Shown here: positions 15,274 through 21,230 of the stretch, one piece after another | How the letters are laid out: each line of letters opens with the position of its first letter | Position numbering within the stretch: the first letter of the stretch is position 1 | Source of the DNA: JAJZQD01 sp021847735 | GTDB lineage: Bacteria > Bacillota > Thermincolia > Thermincolales > UBA2595 | Length of the DNA stretch: 21,230 bases | Assembly: GCA_027324025.1 (NCBI GenBank) | Contig: DAHVYW010000013.1 | Location: 1-21,230, forward strand | Direction: 5' to 3' | Made by a program: the position numbers and the translations under genes | The notes under the pieces: generated by a model | Told to the model about the DNA's origin: nothing | Databases searched by the model: none | Seen by the model: only the letters and a program-made list of their open reading frames with translations

Positions 15274-15301
15274 GTGACAGGTTTCTGACCAATGATATAT
15301 T
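15274..15301 (+). promoter_or_regulatory. candidate sigma-A promoter of the first 3D-domain gene
   Basis: GTGACA (15274-15279) and TATATT (15296-15301), each 5 of 6 to consensus, are separated by 16 bases. It would leave a leader of about 110 bases. Confidence 0.5.
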
Positions 15302-15350
15302 ACAATATTAGCAAAGGCTACACCGGTATGGTAACTATTGGCAGTAATGA

Positions 15351-15413
15351 GAGGTGTGCCCTCCTTAATATATTTAGAACAAGCAAGGGTGTCCACTCTG
15401 TTTGGAAGGAGGG
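15351..15413 (+). promoter_or_regulatory. leader able to hide the ribosome binding site
   Basis: CCCTCCTT (15359-15366) is the exact complement of the ribosome binding site AAGGAGGG (15406-15413). The same anti-site can pair instead with GAGG at 15351-15354, which would free the site. This is two competing folds in a leader, suggestive of control, though no ligand or regulator is known. Confidence 0.4.
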
Positions 15414-15421
15414 AATGCGTG

Positions 15422-16297
15422 ATGAACGAAAACTGCGTTTTGCGGCAAACATTAGATGATAATCCCGGACTGACAAAACTGGCTTATATCAGTTTTGGTA
15501 TTTTAATCTTGGTAACAGCAGTCCTAATGTCCCTGTCAATTCACCGGGTTACCGTCCACTTGGGAAGTAAAACTGTCTCATACTATACTTTTGCCCCGCT
15601 GGTCGGAGATGTCATAAGGGAGGTCGGAGTTAAAGGCTAGATAGGTTTACAAAAATCACCCGTGTCTCTGGCCGAGGGTGAAACCGTGAATTTTTATACT
15701 GTGTCAGAGGACTTGGTGTCTGTAGTTAAGGACGGGATGAATATCTCCGTATTTGAGGACCGGATTGCCAAGGATGTCCGAAACGAAAGCATTTCGCCTC
15801 CCATAATAAGGGAATGGGATATTTTCCTTGAAACAGACCGCGAACGTATAATCAATCCCGGAAAAAGCGGTTTGCGGCAAAACACTTTTTTAACCCGCTT
15901 TCGTGACGGGGTTGTGATTTCAAGCCGGAAAACCGGAAGCCGGTTGGTTGCCGTCGCCCGGCCGAGGGTGATTGCCAGTGGTTCATATGAGGCTGTTTCC
16001 CGCCAGGGAGTCAGATATAGTGGCAAACCCTTAAGGTTTGAGTCGACAGCGTATTCCTTTACCGGATATCATACCGCAGTAGGGGCTGACACCAGGCGCG
16101 GAATAGTCGCCGTTGACCCAAAAGTCATTCCGCTTGGGACTAAGATGTTTATTGAAGGGTACGGATACGCCGTTGCGGCTGACACCGGCGGGGCCATCAA
16201 AGGAAAAAGACTTGACCTGTTTTTTGAAAACCGTGGGGATGCCGTTAAATGGGGCAGAAGGCAGGTTAATGTCTACATATTGGGAAGAAACGGGTAA
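15422..16297 (+). pseudogene. YabE-like G5/3D-domain protein interrupted by an in-frame TAG
   Basis: One continuous frame, with a strong start (GGAGGG 8 bases before the ATG), is broken by TAG at 15638-15640 after 72 codons and then continues in the same frame for 218 codons. The first part has a membrane segment (about residues 20-40) and most of a DUF348 domain. The second has the rest, a G5-like region (WDIFLETDRERIINPGKSG) and an intact 3D domain with the three Asp in VAVDPKVIPLGT, AADTGG and LDLFF. A restart at GTG 15662 has no ribosome binding site and would give a protein without its export segment. Either it is a young pseudogene, a base error in the assembly, or a case of read-through. 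The intact paralog lies immediately downstream. Confidence 0.75.
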
Positions 16298-16338
16298 AAA
16301 TCATTCACCTGTAAAACATTTCAAAAGGTATTATAAAT

Positions 16339-16368
16339 TTGACAACAACCCCTGTTTTAGGTTAAAAT
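16339..16368 (+). promoter_or_regulatory. sigma-A-type promoter of the intact 3D-domain gene
   Basis: A perfect TTGACA (16339-16344) and TAAAAT (16363-16368, 5 of 6) with an 18-base spacer, 41 bases before the start codon. Confidence 0.7.
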
Positions 16369-16409
16369 AGATGCAACCCCTTTCAAAAAAGTAGATAAGG
16401 AGTGGTTAA

Positions 16410-17399
16410 ATGCAGGCATACACCTCCCCGGGACGGTTCTTGGGAGACAACAGGCTGATCATCTGGTGCCTCGGGGTCGTTGTAGCAGCTGGAATAATAA
16501 TAACGGGTTTCTTTTATAACAGACATGAAATCAGGATATATGCAGATGGTAAAGAAATAAAACTGATTATGAGGGGCGGAACCTTCGCCGGTGCAGTCAA
16601 AAAGGCCGGGATCCCCCTCGGAGAAAAAGACATTGTTGAACCGCCATTACAAAACAGTATTACCGCCGACAGCACCGTCCGCATTACACGGATAGTGCGT
16701 GTAAACCTTATAGCAGACGGAAATACCGAGGTGCATTGGGTACCACTAGGCACCGTTGAACAAACCTTAAATAAATTGAATGTTGTTTTGAATTCCGGCG
16801 ATCAGGTTGTTCCGGAACTGAGTAAAAGAGTGTCGTCCGGTGATGCTATTGAGGTTATCAGATTTAGCAGTCACTACCTTAGTCAGTCATTAAAAATTCC
16901 ATTCAGGGTTGAGCGTCGTGACGATAATTCCCTGGAACGTGGAATTACCAGGATTGTCCGGCAGGGTCAAGAGGGGTTAATTCAAAAGACTGTTAAAATC
17001 ACACTGAAAAACGGAAAAGAGATCAATAGGGAAGTGCTTGGTCGAAAGGTTTTACGTGAACCTGTGAATAAAATTGTTGCCGTCGGTACCATCAGAGTCA
17101 AGGAAGTATCCAGGGGCGGAAATATAAGGTTCTCGAAGACCTTCTACATGAGTTCCACCGCTTACTCCCACACCGGGCACAACACGGCGAGCGGTATTTA
17201 CCCTTACCGCGGAGCGGTTGCGGTTGACCCTGGGGTTATTCCGCTTGGCACCAAATTATTCATTGAGGGCTACGGTTATGCGAAGGCCCTTGATATCGGG
17301 AGCGCTATCCGGGGCAACAGAATTGATTTATTTTTCGACACTGAGGGTCAGGCGTTGCGTTGGGGGCGCCGTTCAGTCAAAGTTTATATCTTAGAATAA
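16410..17399 (+). CDS. yabE: YabE-like cell-wall protein, DUF348 x2 - G5 - 3D
   Basis: A 329-residue protein. A membrane anchor lies at about 14-35, then two DUF348 repeats (about 38-95 and 96-152), a G5 domain (about 153-228, IPFRVERRDDNSL...GRKVLREPV) and a C-terminal 3D domain (about 245-329) with Asp273, Asp295 and Asp306. The 3D fold is shared with lytic transglycosylases of the MltA/Rpf type, so it probably cleaves or remodels peptidoglycan outside the cell. AAGGAG lies 8-9 bases before the ATG, and it has its own promoter. It corresponds to B. subtilis yabE between tatD and ksgA. In Bacillus rnmV follows; here it does not. Confidence 0.93.
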   Translation: MQAYTSPGRFLGDNRLIIWCLGVVVAAGIIITGFFYNRHEIRIYADGKEIKLIMRGGTFAGAVKKAGIPLGEKDIVEPPLQNSITADSTVRITRIVRVNLIADGNTEVHWVPLGTVEQTLNKLNVVLNSGDQVVPELSKRVSSGDAIEVIRFSSHYLSQSLKIPFRVERRDDNSLERGITRIVRQGQEGLIQKTVKITLKNGKEINREVLGRKVLREPVNKIVAVGTIRVKEVSRGGNIRFSKTFYMSSTAYSHTGHNTASGIYPYRGAVAVDPGVIPLGTKLFIEGYGYAKALDIGSAIRGNRIDLFFDTEGQALRWGRRSVKVYILE

Positions 17400-17412
17400 T
17401 TAGCGGAAACGC

Positions 17413-17449
17413 AAAAGGGGGAAGGGAAGAACCTTACCCCTTTTTTATT
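17413..17449 (+). terminator. terminator of the yabE-like gene
   Basis: AAAAGGGG (17413-17420) pairs with CCCCTTTT (from 17437), and inner AAGG/CCTT pairs extend the stem with one bulge; six T then ATTTTT follow. Confidence 0.8.
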
Positions 17450-17474
17450 TTTGGTAAGGCAGGGTATGTAGTAC

Positions 17475-17517
17475 AGAAAGGCGCGCGCATAGGGAACTGA
17501 AATATGCGCGCCTTTCT
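17475..17517 (+). other. G+C-rich hairpin in the rsmA leader
   Basis: A perfect 12-bp stem (17475-17486 with 17506-17517), extended by ATA/TAT after a two-base bulge. It is not followed by T and sits 9 bases before the rsmA ribosome binding site, so it is more likely a leader or processing structure than a terminator. Confidence 0.65.
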
Positions 17518-17539
17518 AGCCGGTTAGGAGGCCTTAAAT

Positions 17540-18436
17540 ATGAAGCTTTATTCGCCTGCCATAGTGCGACAGATAATAGAAAAACACAAGTTTCATTTTC
17601 AGAAAAGTCTGGGACAGAATTTCCTTATTGATGGGAATATTGTTAATAAAATAGTGGAAGCGGCAGGCATAAATACCGATGATACGGTACTGGAAATTGG
17701 TGCCGGAATAGGTACCCTGACCAGTGCCCTGGCTGAAAAGGCCGGTAAAGTGGTGGTTATCGAAATTGATAAGAATCTACTGCCAATCCTGGGAGAAACC
17801 CTTGCCGGGTGCGAAAATGTAGAAATCTTTACAGGCAACGCCCTGAGGACCGACTTTGACGAATTGGTATATGAAAAGACCGGAGGCGTTTACGGCAAGG
17901 GACAAAGGGCTTATAAAGTTGTGGCGAATTTACCTTACTATATTACAACACCCCTGGTAATGCATGCCCTGGAAAGCCACTTTAATATCGATTTAATGGT
18001 TTTCATGGTCCAGAAAGAGGTGGCCGAGAGAATAGTGGCACAGCCGGGGGGCAAAGATTACGGCGCCTTGACATTGGGGGTAAATTACTATAGTGAGCCC
18101 CAAAAAGTTATCCGTGTTCCCAAAAAAGTCTTTATGCCTCAGCCTGAGGTAGAATCCGCGGTAGTTCGGTTGAAAACCCGGGCCAAACCTCCGGCGCTTG
18201 TTGAAGATGAGGAATTCTTTTTTCAGGTAGTCAGGGCGGCTTTCGGACAGCGGCGTAAAACCTTGGCAAACACCGTTTCCGGGTTGAACGACAAGTTAGA
18301 AAAGAGTACTGTGGCAAAAACCTTGTCTGATATAGGGATTGATCCCGGCAGAAGGGGTGAAACCCTTAGTTTTGAGGAGTTTGCCAGGATTGCCAATACT
18401 ATTTATCTGCTAGTCCATGCTCCCGGTAATAATTGA
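17540..18436 (+). CDS. rsmA: 16S rRNA A1518/A1519 dimethyltransferase
   Basis: A 298-residue KsgA-family enzyme that dimethylates two adjacent adenines near the 3' end of 16S rRNA, using SAM, late in small-subunit assembly. Signatures: SLGQNFLID (23-31), the SAM motif EIGAGIGTLT (52-61), catalytic NLPYY (130-134), and the C-terminal helical domain with AAFGQRRKTLANT. AGGAGG lies 9 bases before the ATG. It is flanked by terminators on both sides, so it is probably transcribed alone; in Bacillus it follows rnmV. Confidence 0.97.
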   Translation: MKLYSPAIVRQIIEKHKFHFQKSLGQNFLIDGNIVNKIVEAAGINTDDTVLEIGAGIGTLTSALAEKAGKVVVIEIDKNLLPILGETLAGCENVEIFTGNALRTDFDELVYEKTGGVYGKGQRAYKVVANLPYYITTPLVMHALESHFNIDLMVFMVQKEVAERIVAQPGGKDYGALTLGVNYYSEPQKVIRVPKKVFMPQPEVESAVVRLKTRAKPPALVEDEEFFFQVVRAAFGQRRKTLANTVSGLNDKLEKSTVAKTLSDIGIDPGRRGETLSFEEFARIANTIYLLVHAPGNN

Positions 18437-18448
18437 TAATTACATGTT

Positions 18449-18484
18449 AATCAGATGGTTCGCCTTTGCGAACCATCTGATTTT
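18449..18484 (+). terminator. first terminator after rsmA
   Basis: A perfect 15-bp stem (18449-18463 with 18468-18482) and a CTTT loop, followed by a short T-run. It starts 12 bases past the rsmA stop. Confidence 0.85.
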
Positions 18485-18487
18485 CCT

Positions 18488-18525
18488 GTGCAGGGGGGCT
18501 TAAAAAGGCCCCCCTGCACTTTTTT
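18488..18525 (+). terminator. second terminator after rsmA
   Basis: A 12-bp G+C-rich stem (18488-18499 with 18508-18519) followed by six T at 18520-18525. Together with the first it forms a tandem block that insulates yabG from rsmA. Confidence 0.9.
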
Positions 18526-18564
18526 GTTTAACAAACTGTATTCCGGCTGACGGGGGCAACTATT

Positions 18565-18593
18565 AACGACCGGCGGGAGTTTTGCATAGTATA
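18565..18593 (+). promoter_or_regulatory. candidate sigma-K-type promoter of yabG
   Basis: CATAGTATA (18585-18593) fits the sigma-K -10 form CATANNNTA. AACG at 18565-18568 is a 3 of 4 match to the -35, with a 16-base spacer. B. subtilis yabG is transcribed in the mother cell by sigma-K, which agrees. Confidence 0.5.
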
Positions 18594-18625
18594 TTAGCAA
18601 AGTTGTTCACTGGGAGGTGAAAAGG

Positions 18626-19498
18626 GTGGATACAAACCTAAATATCGGCGACATCGTGGCCCGCAAGTCATACAACAATGATGTTTTCTTCAAGATTGTT
18701 GAGATGGTTAAAACTGATTCCGGACAGGTCAAAGCCAGGTTGCGGGGGCTTGATGTGAGACTCCTGGCTGACTCACCGTTAGAAGATTTAACCAAGGTTG
18801 AAGGTGAACACATCAGGGAATATCGAAAAAAGTTTATCAGGCAGAACAATGACAGCCTTAAAAAGATTTTTTCCAGAAGAGCCAAAGACCAGGGGTTAAA
18901 ATTGCTACGGTTGGAGGATAAATTTCAGGGAGATTTTTTTGAAATGCCGGGACGGGTGCTACATATAGACGGGAACCTGGAGTATTTGAATTTATGTATC
19001 GAAATATATGAACAATTGGGGATTAAATCAAAAGGAATTCATATTCCTGAAAATGAGCAGCCGGCGTCCGTCCCGGAACTGCTGAAGGAAAACAGCCCTG
19101 ATATCCTAGTTTTAACGGGTCATGATGGGATTATTAAATCAACCGATAGATATTCTGACATCGAAAACTACCATAACTCCAAATACTTTGTGGAAGCCGT
19201 AAGAGCGGCCCGCAGAATCGAGTGTAACAGAGATAATTTAATAATCTTCGCGGGAGCCTGTCAATCTCATTACGAAGCAATTCTATCTGCCGGGGCCAAC
19301 TATGGCAGCTCTCCGATGAGGGTCTTTATTCATGCCTTTGACCCAGTCTTTATAGTAGAAAAAATTGCCTTTACCCCGATAAGCCAGATTATTTCAATTA
19401 ATGAGGTGATAGACAGTACCATTACCGGTATCGACGGTTTGGGCGGCATCGAGACAAGGGGAAAATACCGCAAAGGCTTTCCGAAATCACCATATTAG
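18626..19498 (+). CDS. yabG: YabG, sporulation-specific protease
   Basis: A 290-residue protein, the same length as the B. subtilis enzyme. In Bacillus YabG is made late in the mother cell and trims coat proteins such as SafA and SpoIVA; in Clostridioides difficile it processes germination proteins. The N-terminal part is a small beta domain (IGDIVARKSYNNDVFFKI). The conserved His-Asp in LTGHDG (166-167) and Cys212 in GACQSHYE are the likely active-site residues of a cysteine protease. GTG 18617 overlaps the ribosome binding site, so GTG 18626 (GGGAGG, 8 bases) is chosen. A sigma-K-like promoter precedes it, and a LysM protein that may be a substrate lies two genes on. Confidence 0.95.
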   Translation: MDTNLNIGDIVARKSYNNDVFFKIVEMVKTDSGQVKARLRGLDVRLLADSPLEDLTKVEGEHIREYRKKFIRQNNDSLKKIFSRRAKDQGLKLLRLEDKFQGDFFEMPGRVLHIDGNLEYLNLCIEIYEQLGIKSKGIHIPENEQPASVPELLKENSPDILVLTGHDGIIKSTDRYSDIENYHNSKYFVEAVRAARRIECNRDNLIIFAGACQSHYEAILSAGANYGSSPMRVFIHAFDPVFIVEKIAFTPISQIISINEVIDSTITGIDGLGGIETRGKYRKGFPKSPY

Positions 19499-19557
19499 TC
19501 ACAAACAGGTAAGCTTACAAATATAATGGAATGAGTCTGGCCGGAGAGGTGAAGTTA

Positions 19558-20517
19558 ATGAGGGTCTTAGTTACAGGTGCGGCGGGATTATACGGACTAC
19601 ATACCCTGGAAGCGCTGGCGTCACAGCAAAATATATTAAGGGTATACGGTTTTGATGATTTTTCCCGCAGTTTTCCCAGGGAAGCTGATTATATGGCATG
19701 CCGTTGGGGGGAAAAGATTCAACTAGTGAAACAAAGATTTCAGGAGACTACGGTTAAGGAACTGAATTCCCTCAATATTGATGTTGTAATCCACCTGGCC
19801 GGATACAACTCTGGCAAAGAATCAATTAATACACCGGAAGAGTACTTCTTAAACAATGAATACGGAACATTTCAACTTATGCAGACCCTAATGCGGACTA
19901 AAAATCGCCCCTTTTTAATTTACGCTTCAACCATAGAGATTTATGGTGAACCGGTTTATACTCCGTTGGACGAAAATCATCCGGTAAATCCTCAAAATGT
20001 GCATGCAGTAACCAAGCTGGCAGCCGAAAAGCACGTCCTGGCGGCCAGCAAGTGGTGCAATTACCCTGTACTGGCCCTCAGGTTTACAAATACGTACGGG
20101 GAAAACCAGGACATCTGCGGATATACTTCGGTGGTATCATCTTTTATTGACCGGGCTTTAAGGAAGGAACCTTTAATCATATACAGTTCCGGGGACCAGA
20201 CTCGTGACTTTCTGTATGTAAAAGATGCCGCCCAGGCTTTGTGTATGGCCGTCACCCGGCAAACATCACTGGAAGGGACGGTAATTAATGTGGGAACCGG
20301 AAAGCAGACTTCCATCTGTGAGTTAGCTGAAAAGATTAAGCGACTCACCGGGTCAACATCAGAAATTATTAAGCTGCCGTGTGAAAAAGGTGAACCACAC
20401 AGGACCCCGATTTCCACCGGGCCGGCGTTTAAGCTGTTGGCGTGGACTCCTCAACATACCCTGGAAAAGGGCCTGTTAAATACGATTAGCTGGCACAAAA
20501 GTGTAAGAAGCATATAA
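19558..20517 (+). CDS. extended SDR epimerase/dehydratase-like protein, catalytic Tyr replaced by His
   Basis: A 319-residue protein of the NAD-dependent nucleotide-sugar epimerase/dehydratase family. The Rossmann motif is GAAGLYG (7-13), followed by VVIHLAG (76-82), the YASTIEIYG strand (122-130) with Ser124/Thr125, and the sugar-side RFTNTYG and TRDFLYVKDAAQA segments. In the catalytic YxxxK motif the Tyr is His149 (HAVTK, Lys153 kept), which one base change from TAT to CAT would explain. Activity may be lost or altered. ATG 19558 is preferred for its GAGGTG site at 6-8 bases and the direct MRVLVTGAAG start. A TATAAT lies at 19522-19527 without a good -35. Its place between yabG and a LysM gene hints at a spore-surface sugar role, but that is inference. 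Confidence 0.88.
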   Translation: MRVLVTGAAGLYGLHTLEALASQQNILRVYGFDDFSRSFPREADYMACRWGEKIQLVKQRFQETTVKELNSLNIDVVIHLAGYNSGKESINTPEEYFLNNEYGTFQLMQTLMRTKNRPFLIYASTIEIYGEPVYTPLDENHPVNPQNVHAVTKLAAEKHVLAASKWCNYPVLALRFTNTYGENQDICGYTSVVSSFIDRALRKEPLIIYSSGDQTRDFLYVKDAAQALCMAVTRQTSLEGTVINVGTGKQTSICELAEKIKRLTGSTSEIIKLPCEKGEPHRTPISTGPAFKLLAWTPQHTLEKGLLNTISWHKSVRSI

Positions 20518-20534
20518 TACATGAAATTTTTAGC

Positions 20535-20562
20535 AACATATTGGATAAGGTATCATATATTA
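20535..20562 (+). promoter_or_regulatory. candidate sigma-K-type promoter of the LysM gene
   Basis: CATATATTA (20554-20562) fits CATANNNTA, and AACA (20535-20538) matches the -35 form with a 15-base spacer. The region is A+T-rich, so chance matches are possible. Confidence 0.42.
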
Positions 20563-20586
20563 TATTAAAGTGCGAAAGGGGGAGTA

Positions 20587-21141
20587 ATGTTGGCAGGGCA
20601 AAGAGAAAAGGAAAGATTTGTTTTTTTCAAGTACGTGCCGTCAAAGAAAGATAAAAAACCCTTGAAGGGCGAGGAATACAGTAAGACTAACGAGAGTGAA
20701 ACGGTGGAGGCAGAGGGGTTTGGCCCACCCGATTATATGATGCCGGGACCACCGGGTTTTCCGACCTATCCCGAAGAGCCGGGATGTCCGGAACTACCCG
20801 AACCTCCGGAATTGCCCGAACTGCCGGAAATTCCCGAGTTTCCTGAATGCCCCGAAATTCCTGAACCCCCGGAAGCCCCAGAATGCCCGGAGATTCCCGA
20901 ACTGCCGGAGCCCCCTGAGTGTCCGGAAGAACCGGAAGTGCCTGAGATGCCTGAGGGGCCATGCCCCGAGAAGGCCGTTATGCATGTAATTCGGGCGGGC
21001 GATACCTTTTGGAAACTTGCTAAAAAGTATGGGACTACCGTGGAAGCTATCACCGCTGCCAATCCGGAAGTTGACCCACTCAATTTACAAATTGGTGAGA
21101 CTGTCTGTGTTCCGGAGGGGATTCCGGGTGCTAAAGGTTAA
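20587..21141 (+). CDS. LysM protein with a Pro-Glu-X repeat, probable spore-coat or cortex protein
   Basis: A 184-residue protein with no signal peptide. Residues 1-45 are charged, with REKERFVFFKYVP near the start; 46-66 are Pro/Gly-rich (GPPDYMMPGPPGFP). Residues 68-124 are 19 uninterrupted Pro-Glu-X triplets. Residues 132-177 are one LysM domain (HVIRAGDTFWKLAKKYGTTV; INxAN-type centre AITAANPEV; end QIGETVCVPEG), which binds peptidoglycan sugar chains. Cys occurs at 67, 88, 100, 112, 126 and 174. The lack of a signal peptide suits a mother-cell protein assembled on the forespore, like SafA, although SafA has its LysM at the N-terminus. GGGGGAG lies just before the ATG. The neighbours and a sigma-K-like promoter support a coat role; function is inferred. 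Confidence 0.85.
   Translation: MLAGQREKERFVFFKYVPSKKDKKPLKGEEYSKTNESETVEAEGFGPPDYMMPGPPGFPTYPEEPGCPELPEPPELPELPEIPEFPECPEIPEPPEAPECPEIPELPEPPECPEEPEVPEMPEGPCPEKAVMHVIRAGDTFWKLAKKYGTTVEAITAANPEVDPLNLQIGETVCVPEGIPGAKG
20788..20958 (+). repeat. 19 tandem 9-base units coding Pro-Glu-X
   Basis: Codons follow CCN-GAR-NNN without a break. The third residues are L P L L I F C I P A C I L P C E V M G. Cys recurs every 12 residues (88, 100, 112), showing a 36-base higher-order unit (PECPEIPEPPEA then PECPEIPELPEP). Codon use varies within the repeat, so it is not a fresh slippage product. Confidence 0.92.
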
Positions 21142-21149
21142 TTGAGTTT

Positions 21150-21177
21150 GACAGGTGTAACACCTGTCTTATTTATT
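21150..21177 (+). terminator. terminator of the LysM gene
   Basis: An 8-bp stem GACAGGTG/CACCTGTC with a TAA loop, followed by TTATTTATT. It lies 8 bases after the stop codon. Confidence 0.7.
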
Positions 21178-21213
21178 ATAGATTTTTTCCTCAAATCTGG
21201 CAGGGAACAGTTC

Positions 21214-21230
21214 GGGGGGGGGGGGGGGGG
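21214..21230. other. terminal run of 17 G
   Basis: The window ends in 17 consecutive G, unlike anything else in it. Two-colour Illumina instruments call G when signal is lost, so this is probably an assembly or sequencing artefact and not genomic sequence. Confidence 0.8.

Larger units (their letters stand above)
14936..15405. repeat. three copies of a TCCCAACA-GAGT motif, two direct and one inverted
   Basis: TCCCAACAGAGTCAA at 14936-14950, TCCCAACACAGAGTGACA at 15262-15279, and the complement CCAAACAGAGTGGAC at 15391-15405. The outer two face each other across 470 bases like degenerate terminal inverted repeats. No transposase gene or target-site duplication is visible, so a decayed mobile element is only one reading. 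Confidence 0.4.
14923..15421. other. 499-base gene-free segment between tatD and the 3D-domain genes
   Basis: No credible protein gene is seen; a 130-codon minus-strand frame (15004-15396) runs through the long hairpin and lacks family features. The segment holds the tatD terminator, three scattered copies of a short motif, the 118-base hairpin, a candidate promoter and a leader that may fold over the next ribosome binding site. These are listed separately. Confidence 0.7.

Noticed and set aside
15181..15290. Possible c-di-AMP (ydaO) riboswitch before the 3D genes
   Set aside because: A TCGCC...CGGGGG stretch loosely resembles part of the consensus, but the other conserved blocks are missing.
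15004..15396. 130-codon minus-strand frame across the long hairpin
   Set aside because: No ribosome binding site, no recognisable domain, and composition set by the palindrome.
15638..15640. Pyrrolysine at the amber codon
   Set aside because: Known pyrrolysine proteins are mainly methylamine methyltransferases; other genes in the window end in TAG (cytochrome, yabG), and no pyl genes are present here. A mutation or base error is simpler.
20788..20958. CRISPR-like array
   Set aside because: The periodicity is 9 bases, in frame and coding, with no spacers.
20766..21083. Minus-strand frame coding a Ser-Gly-X collagen-like array
   Set aside because: It is the complement of the Pro-Glu-X repeat in the real gene; the 9-base periodicity keeps the opposite strand open. 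There is no ribosome site or family feature.
21148..21179. Promoter with TTGACA at 21148-21153 reading off the contig
   Set aside because: The hexamer overlaps the terminator hairpin, and the nearest good -10 (TATTAT) is 20 bases away; a terminator explains it better.

Overview
The window looks like one complete draft-assembly contig from a spore-forming member of the Bacillota, most likely a clostridial relative of the Peptococcaceae/Desulfotomaculum type. The evidence is the gene order, which follows the Bacillus subtilis tmk-to-yabG region near the replication origin, together with sporulation genes (Gin/CsfB, YabG, a LysM coat-like protein) and an exported multiheme cytochrome that fits an anaerobic, respiring clostridium and not a Bacillus. 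The left edge falls just upstream of a 5S rRNA gene, a typical assembly break at an rRNA operon. The right edge is a run of 17 G, which is probably an artefact. No species can be named from this sequence alone.

Layout. 1-180: 5S rRNA and its terminator. 180-3900: an accessory-like block with a small DUF1858 redox-disulfide protein, a minus-strand secreted hexaheme-type cytochrome, a divergent membrane-anchored NHL beta-propeller, and a minus-strand lytic transglycosylase. 4038-11269: the conserved housekeeping run gin, an Orn/Lys/Arg decarboxylase (yaaO-like), tmk, yaaR, holB, ricT, yabA, trmN6 (yabB), yazA and rsmI. From tmk to rsmI the genes overlap or are closely spaced and probably form one transcription unit. 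11342-11596: abrB on the minus strand, convergent with rsmI and sharing a bidirectional terminator. 11838-14922: promoter, methionine-type T-box leader, metG and tatD. 14923-15421: a 499-base gene-free segment holding a terminator, a 118-base long hairpin, scattered copies of a short motif, and the leader of the next gene. 15422-17399: two tandem YabE-like cell-wall proteins with G5 and 3D domains; the first is interrupted by an in-frame TAG. 17540-18436: rsmA (ksgA). 18626-21141: a sporulation-flavoured block of yabG, an SDR epimerase-like protein whose catalytic Tyr position is His, and a LysM protein carrying 19 Pro-Glu-X triplets.

How the genes fit together. The central operon joins nucleotide supply (tmk), replication (holB, yabA), RNA maturation (ricT), and tRNA/rRNA modification (trmN6, rsmI; rsmA further on). 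metG is controlled by uncharged tRNA through the T-box. AbrB, Gin and YabG bear on the growth-to-spore transition. Both yabG and the LysM gene have plausible sigma-K-type promoters, and in Bacillus YabG is a protease of coat proteins that include the LysM protein SafA, so this end of the window may be a spore-coat module. Two genes expected from the Bacillus order, yaaQ and rnmV, are absent from their usual slots.

No clear new defence or mobile system was found. The features most worth a second look are the 118-base hairpin at 15056-15173, the TAG-interrupted 3D-domain gene, the Pro-Glu-X LysM protein next to yabG, the His-for-Tyr epimerase, and the structured RNA downstream of the NHL gene.
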